This document shows positions 1 through 6,422 of a stretch of DNA of 8,137 nucleotides, in pieces. Numbering within the stretch: the stretch's first letter is position 1; the number at the start of each line of letters is the position of its first letter. This DNA comes from Campylobacterota bacterium (GTDB lineage: Bacteria > Campylobacterota > Campylobacteria > Campylobacterales > Sulfurimonadaceae). A program made the position numbers and the translations under genes. The stretch lies in contig JAADDU010000062.1 in the NCBI GenBank assembly GCA_013153755.1, positions 1 to 8,137 of the forward strand. Direction: 5' to 3'. A model generated the notes under the pieces. It had not been told where the DNA came from and searched no databases. It worked only from the letters and a program-made list of their open reading frames with translations.

Positions 1-1
1 A

Positions 2-1555
2 TTGTCTATTATTGAAGATTATGATTATATATCAGAAAAAGAAGTACTACAAAAATTAGCAGTTGAATTAGAGATGGTCTTTTTAGATCTAGATTCAATA
101 GATATGGATTATAAACTAACAGACAAGGTCCCTTTAGCTCAACTAAAAAAGCATATTGTTATACCTATTTCACAGGATGATATGAATGTGACTATTGCTT
201 TTAGTGACCCTCTAAATATTGAAGCGCAAGAAGCTATTCAAAGATTATTTCCTAGAAAACTATTAAAAATTGCAATAGCTACAAAAAAACAAATTCAAGC
301 TTATCTATTTAAAGTAGAATTAAAAAATAGTGTAAAAGGACTAGTTAAAAAAATTCGTGATGAATTAAATTCCATAAGTTCTTTAGAACAGCAACAAGAA
401 GCATCTTCTATTTTACTGCTTATTGATGTTATTTTAAAAGCATGTATAAGAGGAAGAGCTAGTGACATTCATATAGAACCAACTGAAAAGAACTGTGTTG
501 TTAGAGCACGAGTGGATGGAAAATTAGCAGAAATATTTATATTTGAAAAAGATATATACCCACCTCTAGCTTCAAGACTCAAGCTTTTAGCAAACTTAGA
601 TATCGCAGAAAAAAGAAAACCACAGGATGGTCGTTTTTCAACTGCTGTCGGGGATAGAGAATATGACTTTCGTATATCTACCCTCCCTATCCTGTATGGG
701 GAATCGATTGTTATGCGTATACTTGATAAAGAAAAAGCACTTGTCAAATTAGAAGATGCAGGAATGGATACGGTAAGCTACAATAAACTATTAAAAGGTC
801 TTCAGGAACCATTTGGTATCATCTTAGTAACTGGACCAACAGGTAGTGGTAAAACAACAACACTATATGGAGCACTAAATGAACTTAGAAATATTGAAGA
901 TAAGGTTATAACGGTTGAAGATCCAGTAGAGTACAGAATGAACCTTATTCAACAGGTTCAAGTAAATCCAAAAGTTGGTTTGAGTTTTGCAGATGCACTT
1001 CGTTCAATTCTTAGACAAGATCCAGATAAAATTATGATTGGTGAAATTCGTGATCAAGAAACACTTGAAATTGCTATAAAAGCTGCACTTACTGGTCATA
1101 TGGTTATCTCAACACTGCATACAAATGATTCTATTAGTGCTATACCCCGTATGGTTGATATGGGAATAGAAAACTATCTTATTAGTGGTGCTTTAGTTGC
1201 TATACAAGCTCAAAGACTTGTTCGAAAAATATGCTTAAACTGTAAAACTATAGAGCATGTTCCAACATCAACTTTAGATGAACTTAAAGAGTATATACCT
1301 CAAAATTCTGTTTTTTATAAAGGTAAAGGATGTAAAGACTGTAATGATACTGGATATATGGGCAGAGAAATGATTTGTGAAGTTTTAAACATAACTGAAA
1401 GTTTATCCTCTCTTATTGCTAAAGGTGCTTCAAAAGACCTTATACTTGAACAAGCTCTGAAAGATGGCTTTATAGGTATATTTGAAAATGGAATTCAAAA
1501 AGCTTTAGAAGGTGTAACTAGTATAGAAGAAATATTAAGGGTGGCTAAAGTATGA
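2..1555 (+). CDS. gspE: Type II secretion / type IV pilus assembly ATPase (GspE/PilB family), probably 5'-partial
   Basis: Cytoplasmic hexameric ATPase that powers pseudopilus or pilus assembly through the GspF/PilC platform protein. Seen, numbering from the TTG at position 2: an N-terminal MshEN/T2SSE_N-like region (about 8-105), a linker, then the N2 domain with SDIHIEP (154-160) and RKPQDGR (205-211). The motor domain has Walker A GPTGSGKT (278-285), the Asp box TVEDPVEY (304-311), a Walker B region with GEIRDQET (347-354) and the His box TGHMVISTLHTND (364-376). Two CxxC pairs (C411/C414 and C444/C447) form the zinc-binding CM module, which PilT-type retraction ATPases lack. The TTG has no visible ribosome site, and the protein begins in the middle of the pattern (ISEKEVLQKLA) that normally follows an earlier MshEN helix, so the true start is probably upstream of the window. 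The stop overlaps the next gene as ATGA. Family is certain; secretion versus pilus or competence is not. Confidence 0.93.
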   Translation: MSIIEDYDYISEKEVLQKLAVELEMVFLDLDSIDMDYKLTDKVPLAQLKKHIVIPISQDDMNVTIAFSDPLNIEAQEAIQRLFPRKLLKIAIATKKQIQAYLFKVELKNSVKGLVKKIRDELNSISSLEQQQEASSILLLIDVILKACIRGRASDIHIEPTEKNCVVRARVDGKLAEIFIFEKDIYPPLASRLKLLANLDIAEKRKPQDGRFSTAVGDREYDFRISTLPILYGESIVMRILDKEKALVKLEDAGMDTVSYNKLLKGLQEPFGIILVTGPTGSGKTTTLYGALNELRNIEDKVITVEDPVEYRMNLIQQVQVNPKVGLSFADALRSILRQDPDKIMIGEIRDQETLEIAIKAALTGHMVISTLHTNDSISAIPRMVDMGIENYLISGALVAIQAQRLVRKICLNCKTIEHVPTSTLDELKEYIPQNSVFYKGKGCKDCNDTGYMGREMICEVLNITESLSSLIAKGASKDLILEQALKDGFIGIFENGIQKALEGVTSIEEILRVAKV

Positions 1556-2796
1556 AATATTTTATTGCAACAATTTTAACAAAAGGTAAAAAAGAAAAAA
1601 TACCTGTATATGCAGACAATAGAAAAGAAGCAAGTGATTATATAAAATTAAAACATCATGGAATAATTATTAAAGTTGTTGAAGACAAAGAACCACTTGA
1701 AGCAAGATTACAAAGATTCAAAGTAAATTTTACTCAAAACATGAAAAAAAAGAAGATTAAGCCTGACAATCTTATAGCAGCTATTAGACAACTCGCAGTT
1801 ATGACAAATGCAGGTATTTCTATACACGATTCTTTAAATGAAATTGCAATTGCGACTGATGATATTTCATTACAAACCGTATTTAAAAAACTAGCAGATG
1901 ATATAAATTCAGGTCATTCTTTATCAAAAGCTATGGAAAATTTTCGTTTTGAATTAGGTAACCTAACTATAGCTATGGTCCAATTAGGAGAAAAAACAGG
2001 TAATCTTGATGAAGCATTATATTCGTTAGCAAATATGCTTGAAGAGATTCGTTCAAATTTTATCAAATTTAAAAAAGCCATGGCATATCCTAGAAATGTT
2101 ATGATAGCTATGGGAATTGCATTTACAGTTCTAATTTCATATGTTGTTCCACAATTTAAAAAAATATTTGAATCACTACATGCAGAATTACCTCTACCAA
2201 CTCAGATATTATTATGGCTCGAACATGCTTTTAATACATATGGTTTATATATCCTTGCTGGACTTTTTTTAACTTTTACATTACTGAAATATCTAATTGG
2301 AAACTACAAAAATATACAATTTAGCTGGCATAAAATATTACTAAAAACATATTTAATTAAAAATATTATTAAGTTTTCAACACTAAATCGTTTTACATTA
2401 GTTTTTTCAGAACTCATTCGTGCAGGAATTCCTATAGCAGAAGCCTTAGAAACATCTATCAGTATGATAGACAACCTACCTTTAAAACAAAAATTATCTT
2501 CTGTAAGACTTACGGTTGAAAAAGGTGGTACACTAAATATAGGTTTACAAGAAACTGATTTATTTGAAAATATGATTATTCAAATGGTTAGAGCTGGGGA
2601 AGATAGTGGTACACTAGACACAATGATTCAAAAAGTTGCAGAATACTATAAAATGCGTTTTGATGCTATTATAGATGGTCTATCGGAAGCTATAGAGCCT
2701 ATTATGCTCCTTTTATTAGCAGCTATGGTTTTATTATTAGCACTTGGTATATTCTTACCTATGTGGGACTTAGGAAATGCTATAAAAGGTAGATAA
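1552..2796 (+). CDS. gspF: Type II secretion / type IV pilus inner-membrane platform protein (GspF/PilC family)
   Basis: Polytopic inner-membrane protein that the GspE-type ATPase acts on to extract and add pilin subunits. The 414-aa length fits the family. Seen: a cytoplasmic N-terminal part, then two tandem T2SSF domains (about 72-200 and 277-403). Each has the family's conserved turn: GEKTGNLDEAL (146-156) and AGEDSGTLDTM (348-358). Hydrophobic segments lie at about 183-203, 229-249 and 383-403, giving the usual three-helix topology. The ATG overlaps the gspE stop (ATGA), so translation is probably coupled and the products made in step. The gene ends 17 bases inside the convergent yigZ. 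No pseudopilin, prepilin peptidase or secretin gene follows, so either the pair is split from the rest of its system or those genes lie upstream. Confidence 0.93.
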   Translation: MKYFIATILTKGKKEKIPVYADNRKEASDYIKLKHHGIIIKVVEDKEPLEARLQRFKVNFTQNMKKKKIKPDNLIAAIRQLAVMTNAGISIHDSLNEIAIATDDISLQTVFKKLADDINSGHSLSKAMENFRFELGNLTIAMVQLGEKTGNLDEALYSLANMLEEIRSNFIKFKKAMAYPRNVMIAMGIAFTVLISYVVPQFKKIFESLHAELPLPTQILLWLEHAFNTYGLYILAGLFLTFTLLKYLIGNYKNIQFSWHKILLKTYLIKNIIKFSTLNRFTLVFSELIRAGIPIAEALETSISMIDNLPLKQKLSSVRLTVEKGGTLNIGLQETDLFENMIIQMVRAGEDSGTLDTMIQKVAEYYKMRFDAIIDGLSEAIEPIMLLLLAAMVLLLALGIFLPMWDLGNAIKGR

Positions 2797-3352
2797 GTCT
2801 ATCTACCTTATATAGAAATTTTTGCATCTCTTCTTTTGATGCTTTAAGTGTATAAATAATAGTATTTGTAAAAGTTTTATCTACTATCTCTATCTCTAAA
2901 CTTTTACATTCGTATTCTACTTGCCTTATATTTGTATAGTCTATGGATATTTTTTTTTCTACCATCTGCTTATATTCAAAAAAAGTTGCATCATTTATAA
3001 CCATATTTACAGCTTCACTATAAGCTCTTACCAAACCTCCTGTACCAAGCTTAGTTCCACCAAAATATCTAACTATAATGACACCACATTCTATTAAATC
3101 TGAACCTTGTATAACCATCAATGATGGCTTACCAGAAGTTCCTTTTGGCTCTCCATCATCACTAGAAGACTCTATAATTTGATTGAATTCATTTAAATAA
3201 CGATATGCCGTTACAAAATGTCTTGCTTTTGGATGTTCTAGTTTTAAATTTAAAAGTGTTTGGTTAAAGGTTGAGTAAGGAGTAAGGTAAGCAATAAATT
3301 TAGATTGCTTTACCTCGTAAGTTTGTGTATATATTTTATCTATAAAGTTCAT
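2780..3352 (-). CDS. yigZ: YigZ / IMPACT family protein (UPF0029)
   Basis: Conserved cytosolic protein; bacterial YigZ has no firmly established reaction, while the eukaryotic relatives IMPACT/YIH1 bind the translational regulator GCN1. The 190-aa length is close to the family's usual size of about 200. Seen: SSDDGEPKGTSGKP (63-76) and VRYFGGTKLGTGGLVRAY (94-111), the two signature motifs of the N-terminal domain, preceded by KQSKFIAY (15-22) and ARHFVTAYRY (43-52). A smaller C-terminal alpha/beta domain spans about 130-190. The cysteine often found in the H-x-C-x-A motif is replaced here by V47. The ATG follows the yebC stop by one base (TAATATG), which suggests translational coupling. The last codons overlap gspF on the other strand and contain the terminator hairpin. 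A run of nine A (coding strand) encodes EKKI at about 132-135. Confidence 0.92.
   Translation of the reverse strand: MNFIDKIYTQTYEVKQSKFIAYLTPYSTFNQTLLNLKLEHPKARHFVTAYRYLNEFNQIIESSSDDGEPKGTSGKPSLMVIQGSDLIECGVIIVRYFGGTKLGTGGLVRAYSEAVNMVINDATFFEYKQMVEKKISIDYTNIRQVEYECKSLEIEIVDKTFTNTIIYTLKASKEEMQKFLYKVDRLIYLL
2786..2809. terminator. Perfect 10-bp hairpin, likely bidirectional terminator between gspF and yigZ
   Basis: AAGGTAGATA (2786-2795), loop AGTC (2796-2799) and TATCTACCTT (2800-2809) form a perfect inverted repeat. The gspF TAA lies at the top of the left arm and first loop base. On the minus strand the stem falls in the last codons of yigZ and is followed by TTATAG, so the RNA would read CCTTTTATAG after the stem. 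On the plus strand ATATAGAAATTTTTGC follows. The stem is only 30-40% G+C and the U-tracts are short or displaced, so termination may be weak in one or both directions. Its position at the meeting point of two convergent operons supports the role. Confidence 0.6.
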
Positions 3353-3353
3353 A

Positions 3354-4064
3354 TTATGCTAAGTTTGTAAAAACCTTTTGTACATCTTCATCATCTTCTA
3401 GTTTTTCTAAAATTTTATCTATTTCAACTTGCTGTTCATCTGTTATAGATACAGGTGAATTTGCCATTCTCTCTAAATGAGCTTTTGTTATCTCTATACC
3501 CATCTTTTCAAGAGCTGAATTTAGTGTTCCAAAACTTGTATAATCTCCAGTAACTAAAACAACACCATCTTCTTCTTCTATCTCTTCAAGTCCTGCATCT
3601 ATAAGTTCAAGTTCAAGTTCTTCTATATCCATATCATCTTTCATATTAAACTCTATAAGAGCTTTCCTATCAAACATAAATTCTAAAGAACCATTTGTTA
3701 AAAGTTCACCACCTCGCTTAGTAAGTATATTTTTAACATTTGCAACTGTTCTTGTATTATTATCAGTCATACACTCAATAAAAATCAAAACACCATGTGG
3801 TGCTTTTCCTTCAAAATTAACTTCTAACATACTTGCAGTATCTTTTGCAGATGCTCTTTTTATAGCTGCTTCTATGTTATCTTTTGGCATATTTTCTGCT
3901 TTAGCATTTAAAATTGCTGTACGAAGTTTAGAGTTCATATCAGGGTCACTACTACCCTCTTTTGCTGCCATAGTGATAATCTTACCTAACTTTGGAAACA
4001 ATTTTGACATTGCTCCCCATCTTTTTAATTTTGATGCTTTTCTATACTCAAAAGCTCTACCCAT
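3354..4064 (-). CDS. yebC: YebC/TACO1 family protein
   Basis: Long annotated as a probable transcriptional regulator; work on YebC/TACO1 proteins indicates a translation factor that eases ribosome stalling, notably at proline stretches. Which role applies here cannot be read from the sequence. Seen over 236 aa, the usual size being about 240-250: an N-terminal helical domain with the [13 protein letters not shown] segment (26-38) and [14 protein letters not shown] (58-71), then FEGKAPHGV...[10 protein letters not shown] (85-106), and the typical C-terminus [15 protein letters not shown] (222-236). It opens with [12 protein letters not shown] instead of the MAGHSKW type of Escherichia coli YebC. 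AAGGA at 4077-4073 lies 8 bases before the ATG and overlaps the stop of the upstream 115-aa gene, fixing this start and pointing to a common transcript with that gene and yigZ. Confidence 0.95.
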   Translation of the reverse strand: MGRAFEYRKASKLKRWGAMSKLFPKLGKIITMAAKEGSSDPDMNSKLRTAILNAKAENMPKDNIEAAIKRASAKDTASMLEVNFEGKAPHGVLIFIECMTDNNTRTVANVKNILTKRGGELLTNGSLEFMFDRKALIEFNMKDDMDIEELELELIDAGLEEIEEEDGVVLVTGDYTSFGTLNSALEKMGIEITKAHLERMANSPVSITDEQQVEIDKILEKLEDDEDVQKVFTNLA

Positions 4065-4072
4065 GTCTTTTT

Positions 4073-4077
4073 TCCTT
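4073..4077 (-). promoter_or_regulatory. Ribosome binding site of yebC
   Basis: AAGGA on the minus strand, 8 bases before the yebC ATG. Its first two bases are part of the TAA stop of the upstream 115-aa gene, so a ribosome ending that gene would sit on the yebC initiation site. This supports both the chosen start and translational coupling. Confidence 0.7.
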
Positions 4078-4423
4078 AACTTACTTGTGAGATACTTATC
4101 TCTGTATCTTTAGAATAATCTACAACTATTTTACTTTCTTCATCATCTTTTTTTAGATTTAGGGTTAATTCCCTTTTATCTAAAGAACTATTTTTCATAA
4201 GTTCTATAGAAAAACCACTTAATGATGTACTTAAACCATCTACAATCTTTGAACTAAGTTTTAACCAGTGTCTCTCATACATCTCTTCATCATCAAGATA
4301 TAGACCACTCTCATCATAATCAAGTTCACTTACTTGATTAGCAACTCGATTTAGCTTATCAAAAAGTCTTTGAGAATCTATAAAATTACTTTTTAAAGTA
4401 TCATAATCTTTATCGTTTAACAT
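4076..4423 (-). CDS. Hypothetical acidic 115-aa protein, first gene of the yebC group
   Basis: Not recognised. The protein has no cysteine, no signal peptide and no membrane segment. By count it has 25 Asp/Glu against 15 Lys/Arg, so it is clearly acidic. The first half looks helical ([20 protein letters not shown], 16-35), followed by an acidic stretch [12 protein letters not shown] (42-53). The second half (about 70-115) has alternating hydrophobic residues typical of beta strands: IELM, ELTLNL, KIVVDY, EISIS. It is probably a real gene: it fills the space exactly between the divergent promoter and yebC, its stop overlaps the yebC ribosome site, and its composition matches the neighbours. 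The ATG has only a GGA 11 bases upstream as a ribosome site, which is weak. The genomic link hints at a translation-related or small regulatory role, but this is a guess. Confidence 0.75.
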   Translation of the reverse strand: MLNDKDYDTLKSNFIDSQRLFDKLNRVANQVSELDYDESGLYLDDEEMYERHWLKLSSKIVDGLSTSLSGFSIELMKNSSLDKRELTLNLKKDDEESKIVVDYSKDTEISISQVS

Positions 4424-4456
4424 TACTGTTTCATTCCAAATTTTAATTTTAAAATG

Positions 4457-4462
4457 TATAAT
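4457..4462 (+). promoter_or_regulatory. -10 element (TATAAT) for the 163-aa gene
   Basis: Exact TATAAT placed 27 bases before the ATG at 4490, giving a leader of about 20 bases. No convincing -35 hexamer is seen (TTCCAA is the best match at 4434-4439), but the upstream sequence is T-rich, as is common in sigma-70 promoters of the Campylobacterota. It lies in the only divergent gap of the window. Confidence 0.6.
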
Positions 4463-4463
4463 A
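4458..4463 (-). promoter_or_regulatory. Possible -10 element (TATTAT) for the 115-aa gene, yebC and yigZ
   Basis: TATTAT read on the minus strand lies within the same symmetric core GTATAATAC (4456-4464) as the plus-strand TATAAT. It would start RNA about 28 bases before the ATG at 4423. The match is one base off consensus and no -35 is visible. The assignment rests mainly on the group needing a promoter here; the TAAAAT-like sequences nearer the gene are alternatives. Confidence 0.4.
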
Positions 4464-4489
4464 CCATATATTTAAGCAAGAGGTTATAA

Positions 4490-4981
4490 ATGAAACTAAG
4501 TTTTAGGATTAAACACCATTTTTTTAGTGCATTTAGAGAATTATTTGTACACCATCATGGTTCATTAGAATTTCGTGCTAAACTATTTGCATTACTAATC
4601 TCCTCAAATGAAAATCAAAGTGTAGAAAGTTATATCATAGTAAAAGATTTTGGTATGAGCATATATAAAAATGATACAGATAGAGCAGATTTACTGATGT
4701 TATCTACTAAAGAATTAGTTAAAAAAGTAAAAGATAATAATGGTTTAAATATAGACAAACTTATTTTTCATATACAAAAAGAGTTAAAAATAGTTCCAAG
4801 ATATGCTAAAAAGATAGATATAAATGCATTAAAACCTATCTTAAGGCTAACATATGATGAAGATACTATTTTATATCAAAAAAACATCTTAATGTTTTTA
4901 GAAAAACTAAAAAAAGAAACACTTCAAAAACACAAACTAGAAATAGCTCAAGCAGAAGAAAACTTAGAATCTAAATACTAA
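4490..4981 (+). CDS. Hypothetical basic helical 163-aa protein
   Basis: Not recognised. The protein is Lys-rich, cysteine-free, without signal peptide or membrane segment, and appears almost wholly helical. Visible features are an N-terminal helix FFSAFRELF (11-19) followed by three histidines (21-23), LEFRAKLFALLIS (26-38), the segment ADLLMLSTKELVKKVKD (66-82), and a charged C-terminal helix of about 131-160 that may form a coiled coil. The size and the opening helix-turn-helix pattern faintly recall TerB-like helical domains, but the TerB acidic metal-binding residues are not evident, so no family is assigned. Start: AAGAGG at 4478-4483, six bases before the ATG, and TATAAT just upstream make the start secure. 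It is a single-gene unit transcribed away from the yebC group, and its last 11 bases overlap the end of the ttcA-like gene on the other strand. Confidence 0.8.
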   Translation: MKLSFRIKHHFFSAFRELFVHHHGSLEFRAKLFALLISSNENQSVESYIIVKDFGMSIYKNDTDRADLLMLSTKELVKKVKDNNGLNIDKLIFHIQKELKIVPRYAKKIDINALKPILRLTYDEDTILYQKNILMFLEKLKKETLQKHKLEIAQAEENLESKY

Positions 4982-5729
4982 ATTTATCTTTATCAAAAAA
5001 ACTATCTACAGATATATTTTTAAATGATGCATTTAAAGAGGTAAAAAGTTGTGGAAAATCTTGCTCCATTTTTGCTAACATCACTTTCATATTTGCACGA
5101 GCATGAGGCATCTTTACATCAAATCTCATAGCCGGACAAGCTTCATCCCCTATGGCACTTATACCATTATCATCTACAAAAGCACGAAGTTGTCTTTCTC
5201 TCATCTGAATAAGAGGACGAATAATAATCAAACCATTTTCTGCTTTATATTTTGGGGCTAAACTTCTCATTTGACCATTATAAATAAAGTTCATAAAAAA
5301 ACTTTCAGTAGCATCATCTAGGTGGTGTCCTAATGCTACTTTATTACACCCCTGTTCTAATGCTACACTATATAAAAAACCTCTTCGCATACGGGAAAAA
5401 AAGCTACAAAAAGATGAATTTTTTCTAATTTTATCTTTTGCTATCTCATAAGTTTGAGTTTCATGTATGATATGTTTGATACCATATTCTTTACAATGTG
5501 CTATAAGATTATCAAAATTCTCACCCATACCATAACTAATAGTTACAGCAATAAATTCAAACTTAAAAGGAGCTCGTCTTTGTTGCTCTTTCATTGCATG
5601 AATCATAGTAAGAGAATCTTTACCACCACTAAGGCCAACTAAAATCTTATCTCCATCTTCTATGAGGTTAAACTCGGCATTTGTTTTACCAAGCTTAGAC
5701 ATAATCTTTTTAGAGAGTTTAATCGACAA
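4971..5729 (-). CDS. ttcA: TtcA-like tRNA thiolation enzyme (PP-loop ATPase) with an altered CxxC motif
   Basis: TtcA adenylates and thiolates cytosine 32 of certain tRNAs, using ATP and an oxygen-sensitive iron-sulfur cluster. Seen over 252 aa (E. coli TtcA is about 311): ADFN-type helix NAEFNLIEDGDKILVGL (17-33), PP-loop SGGKDS (34-39), and ALGHHLDDATESFFMN (132-147), the conserved PP-loop-family segment. FCSFFSRMRRG (107-117) aligns with the CSLCSRLRRG of classical TtcA, but the second cysteine is F111. C198 in DEACPAMRFD may replace the third cluster cysteine. Other cysteines are C79 and C128. The reading frame starts with TTG at 5729-5727, inside the end of mtnN (11-base overlap). The nine residues before M10 resemble the family's N-terminal helix, so TTG is preferred over the later ATG. 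Last gene of its operon. Family membership is sure; the tRNA position and the cluster are not. Confidence 0.88.
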   Translation of the reverse strand: MSIKLSKKIMSKLGKTNAEFNLIEDGDKILVGLSGGKDSLTMIHAMKEQQRRAPFKFEFIAVTISYGMGENFDNLIAHCKEYGIKHIIHETQTYEIAKDKIRKNSSFCSFFSRMRRGFLYSVALEQGCNKVALGHHLDDATESFFMNFIYNGQMRSLAPKYKAENGLIIIRPLIQMRERQLRAFVDDNGISAIGDEACPAMRFDVKMPHARANMKVMLAKMEQDFPQLFTSLNASFKNISVDSFFDKDKFSI

Positions 5730-6411
5730 GTTTATCTACCATTTTCATAACAAATTCAGCAGATTCAACAGCACTTGTTTCTAAAAACTCATCAAAACTA
5801 AAACTTGCATCCATATCAGCAGCATCACTTATGGCACGAAGTATAAAAAATGGAACATCTAATGCATCACAAACAACTGCAACACTAGCACCCTCCATCT
5901 CTAAGGCATCTGCATTGAAAGTTTTACCTATGAAGTTTTTACGCTCCTCATTTGCTACAAACTGATCACCAGTAGCGATAATACCTTCTTTCACAGTTTT
6001 ACCCATATCTAAAGCAACTTCTTTTCCAAGACTAATCAAGTCTTTATCAGTTTGTATATAAACTGCACCCTCTGGAACATACCCAAAAGGATGACCAAAA
6101 GCTGTTATATCCAAATCATGTTGAGATAATTTTGTAGCTATGATTAAGTCGCCAACTTTAAGCTCAGGTGAAATTGCTCCAGCAACACCACTAAAGAGTA
6201 ATCTGTCGCATCTAAAATGCTCTATCATTGTTGTTGCAGTAAGTGTTGAGAATACTTTTCCAATTTTAGAATAAGCTATAACTAACTCAACACCTTTATA
6301 TGTTGCCTCATAGTATGTATTGTTTGCATATTTAGTTGTTTTATAATCTTGTAGTTTTTCTAAAATTGGTGCTATCTCTTCTGGCATTGCACCCATTATT
6401 GCTATTTTCAT
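5719..6411 (-). CDS. mtnN: 5'-methylthioadenosine / S-adenosylhomocysteine nucleosidase (MTAN, Pfs)
   Basis: Cytosolic hydrolase that removes adenine from methylthioadenosine and S-adenosylhomocysteine, serving methionine recycling and relief of methyltransferase inhibition. In Campylobacterota that make menaquinone through futalosine, the homologous enzyme also cleaves 6-amino-6-deoxyfutalosine; that second role is inferred here. Seen over 230 aa, the usual length: MGAMPEE with catalytic E12, SGVAGA (74-79), the loop GDLIIATKLSQHD (87-99), purine-site region ATGDQFV (146-152), the substrate-binding EMEGASVA (171-178, E173 matching E174 of E. coli), and RAISDAAD with catalytic D196. All key residues are present. 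AGGAA at 6422-6418 is six bases before the ATG and overlaps the stop of the upstream nitrilase gene. The 3' end overlaps the TTG start of the ttcA-like gene. Confidence 0.96.
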   Translation of the reverse strand: MKIAIMGAMPEEIAPILEKLQDYKTTKYANNTYYEATYKGVELVIAYSKIGKVFSTLTATTMIEHFRCDRLLFSGVAGAISPELKVGDLIIATKLSQHDLDITAFGHPFGYVPEGAVYIQTDKDLISLGKEVALDMGKTVKEGIIATGDQFVANEERKNFIGKTFNADALEMEGASVAVVCDALDVPFFILRAISDAADMDASFSFDEFLETSAVESAEFVMKMVDKLVD

Positions 6412-6417
6412 AAAAAA

Positions 6418-6422
6418 TTCCT
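6418..6422 (-). promoter_or_regulatory. Ribosome binding site of mtnN
   Basis: AGGAA on the minus strand, six T before the mtnN ATG. It includes the last two bases of the TAG stop of the upstream nitrilase gene, so the two genes are translationally adjacent. Confidence 0.65.

Noticed and set aside
469..747. Minus-strand open frame of 92 codons inside gspE
   Set aside because: It lies fully antisense to the conserved N2 domain of gspE and has no ribosome site or recognisable content.
2950..2958. Run of nine T (A9 in yigZ) as a possible phase-variation or slippage tract
   Set aside because: Runs of 7-9 A are common in Lys codons of this AT-rich DNA (for example 6601-6608 in the nitrilase gene and 8069-8075 in fabD); the frame is intact and housekeeping genes are unlikely to phase-vary.
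3874..4113. Plus-strand open frame of 79 codons opposite yebC
   Set aside because: Antisense to the conserved N-terminal part of yebC; its hydrophobic composition is a by-product of the other strand.
5454..5642. Plus-strand open frame of 62 codons opposite ttcA
   Set aside because: Antisense to the PP-loop region of ttcA, with no promoter or ribosome site seen.
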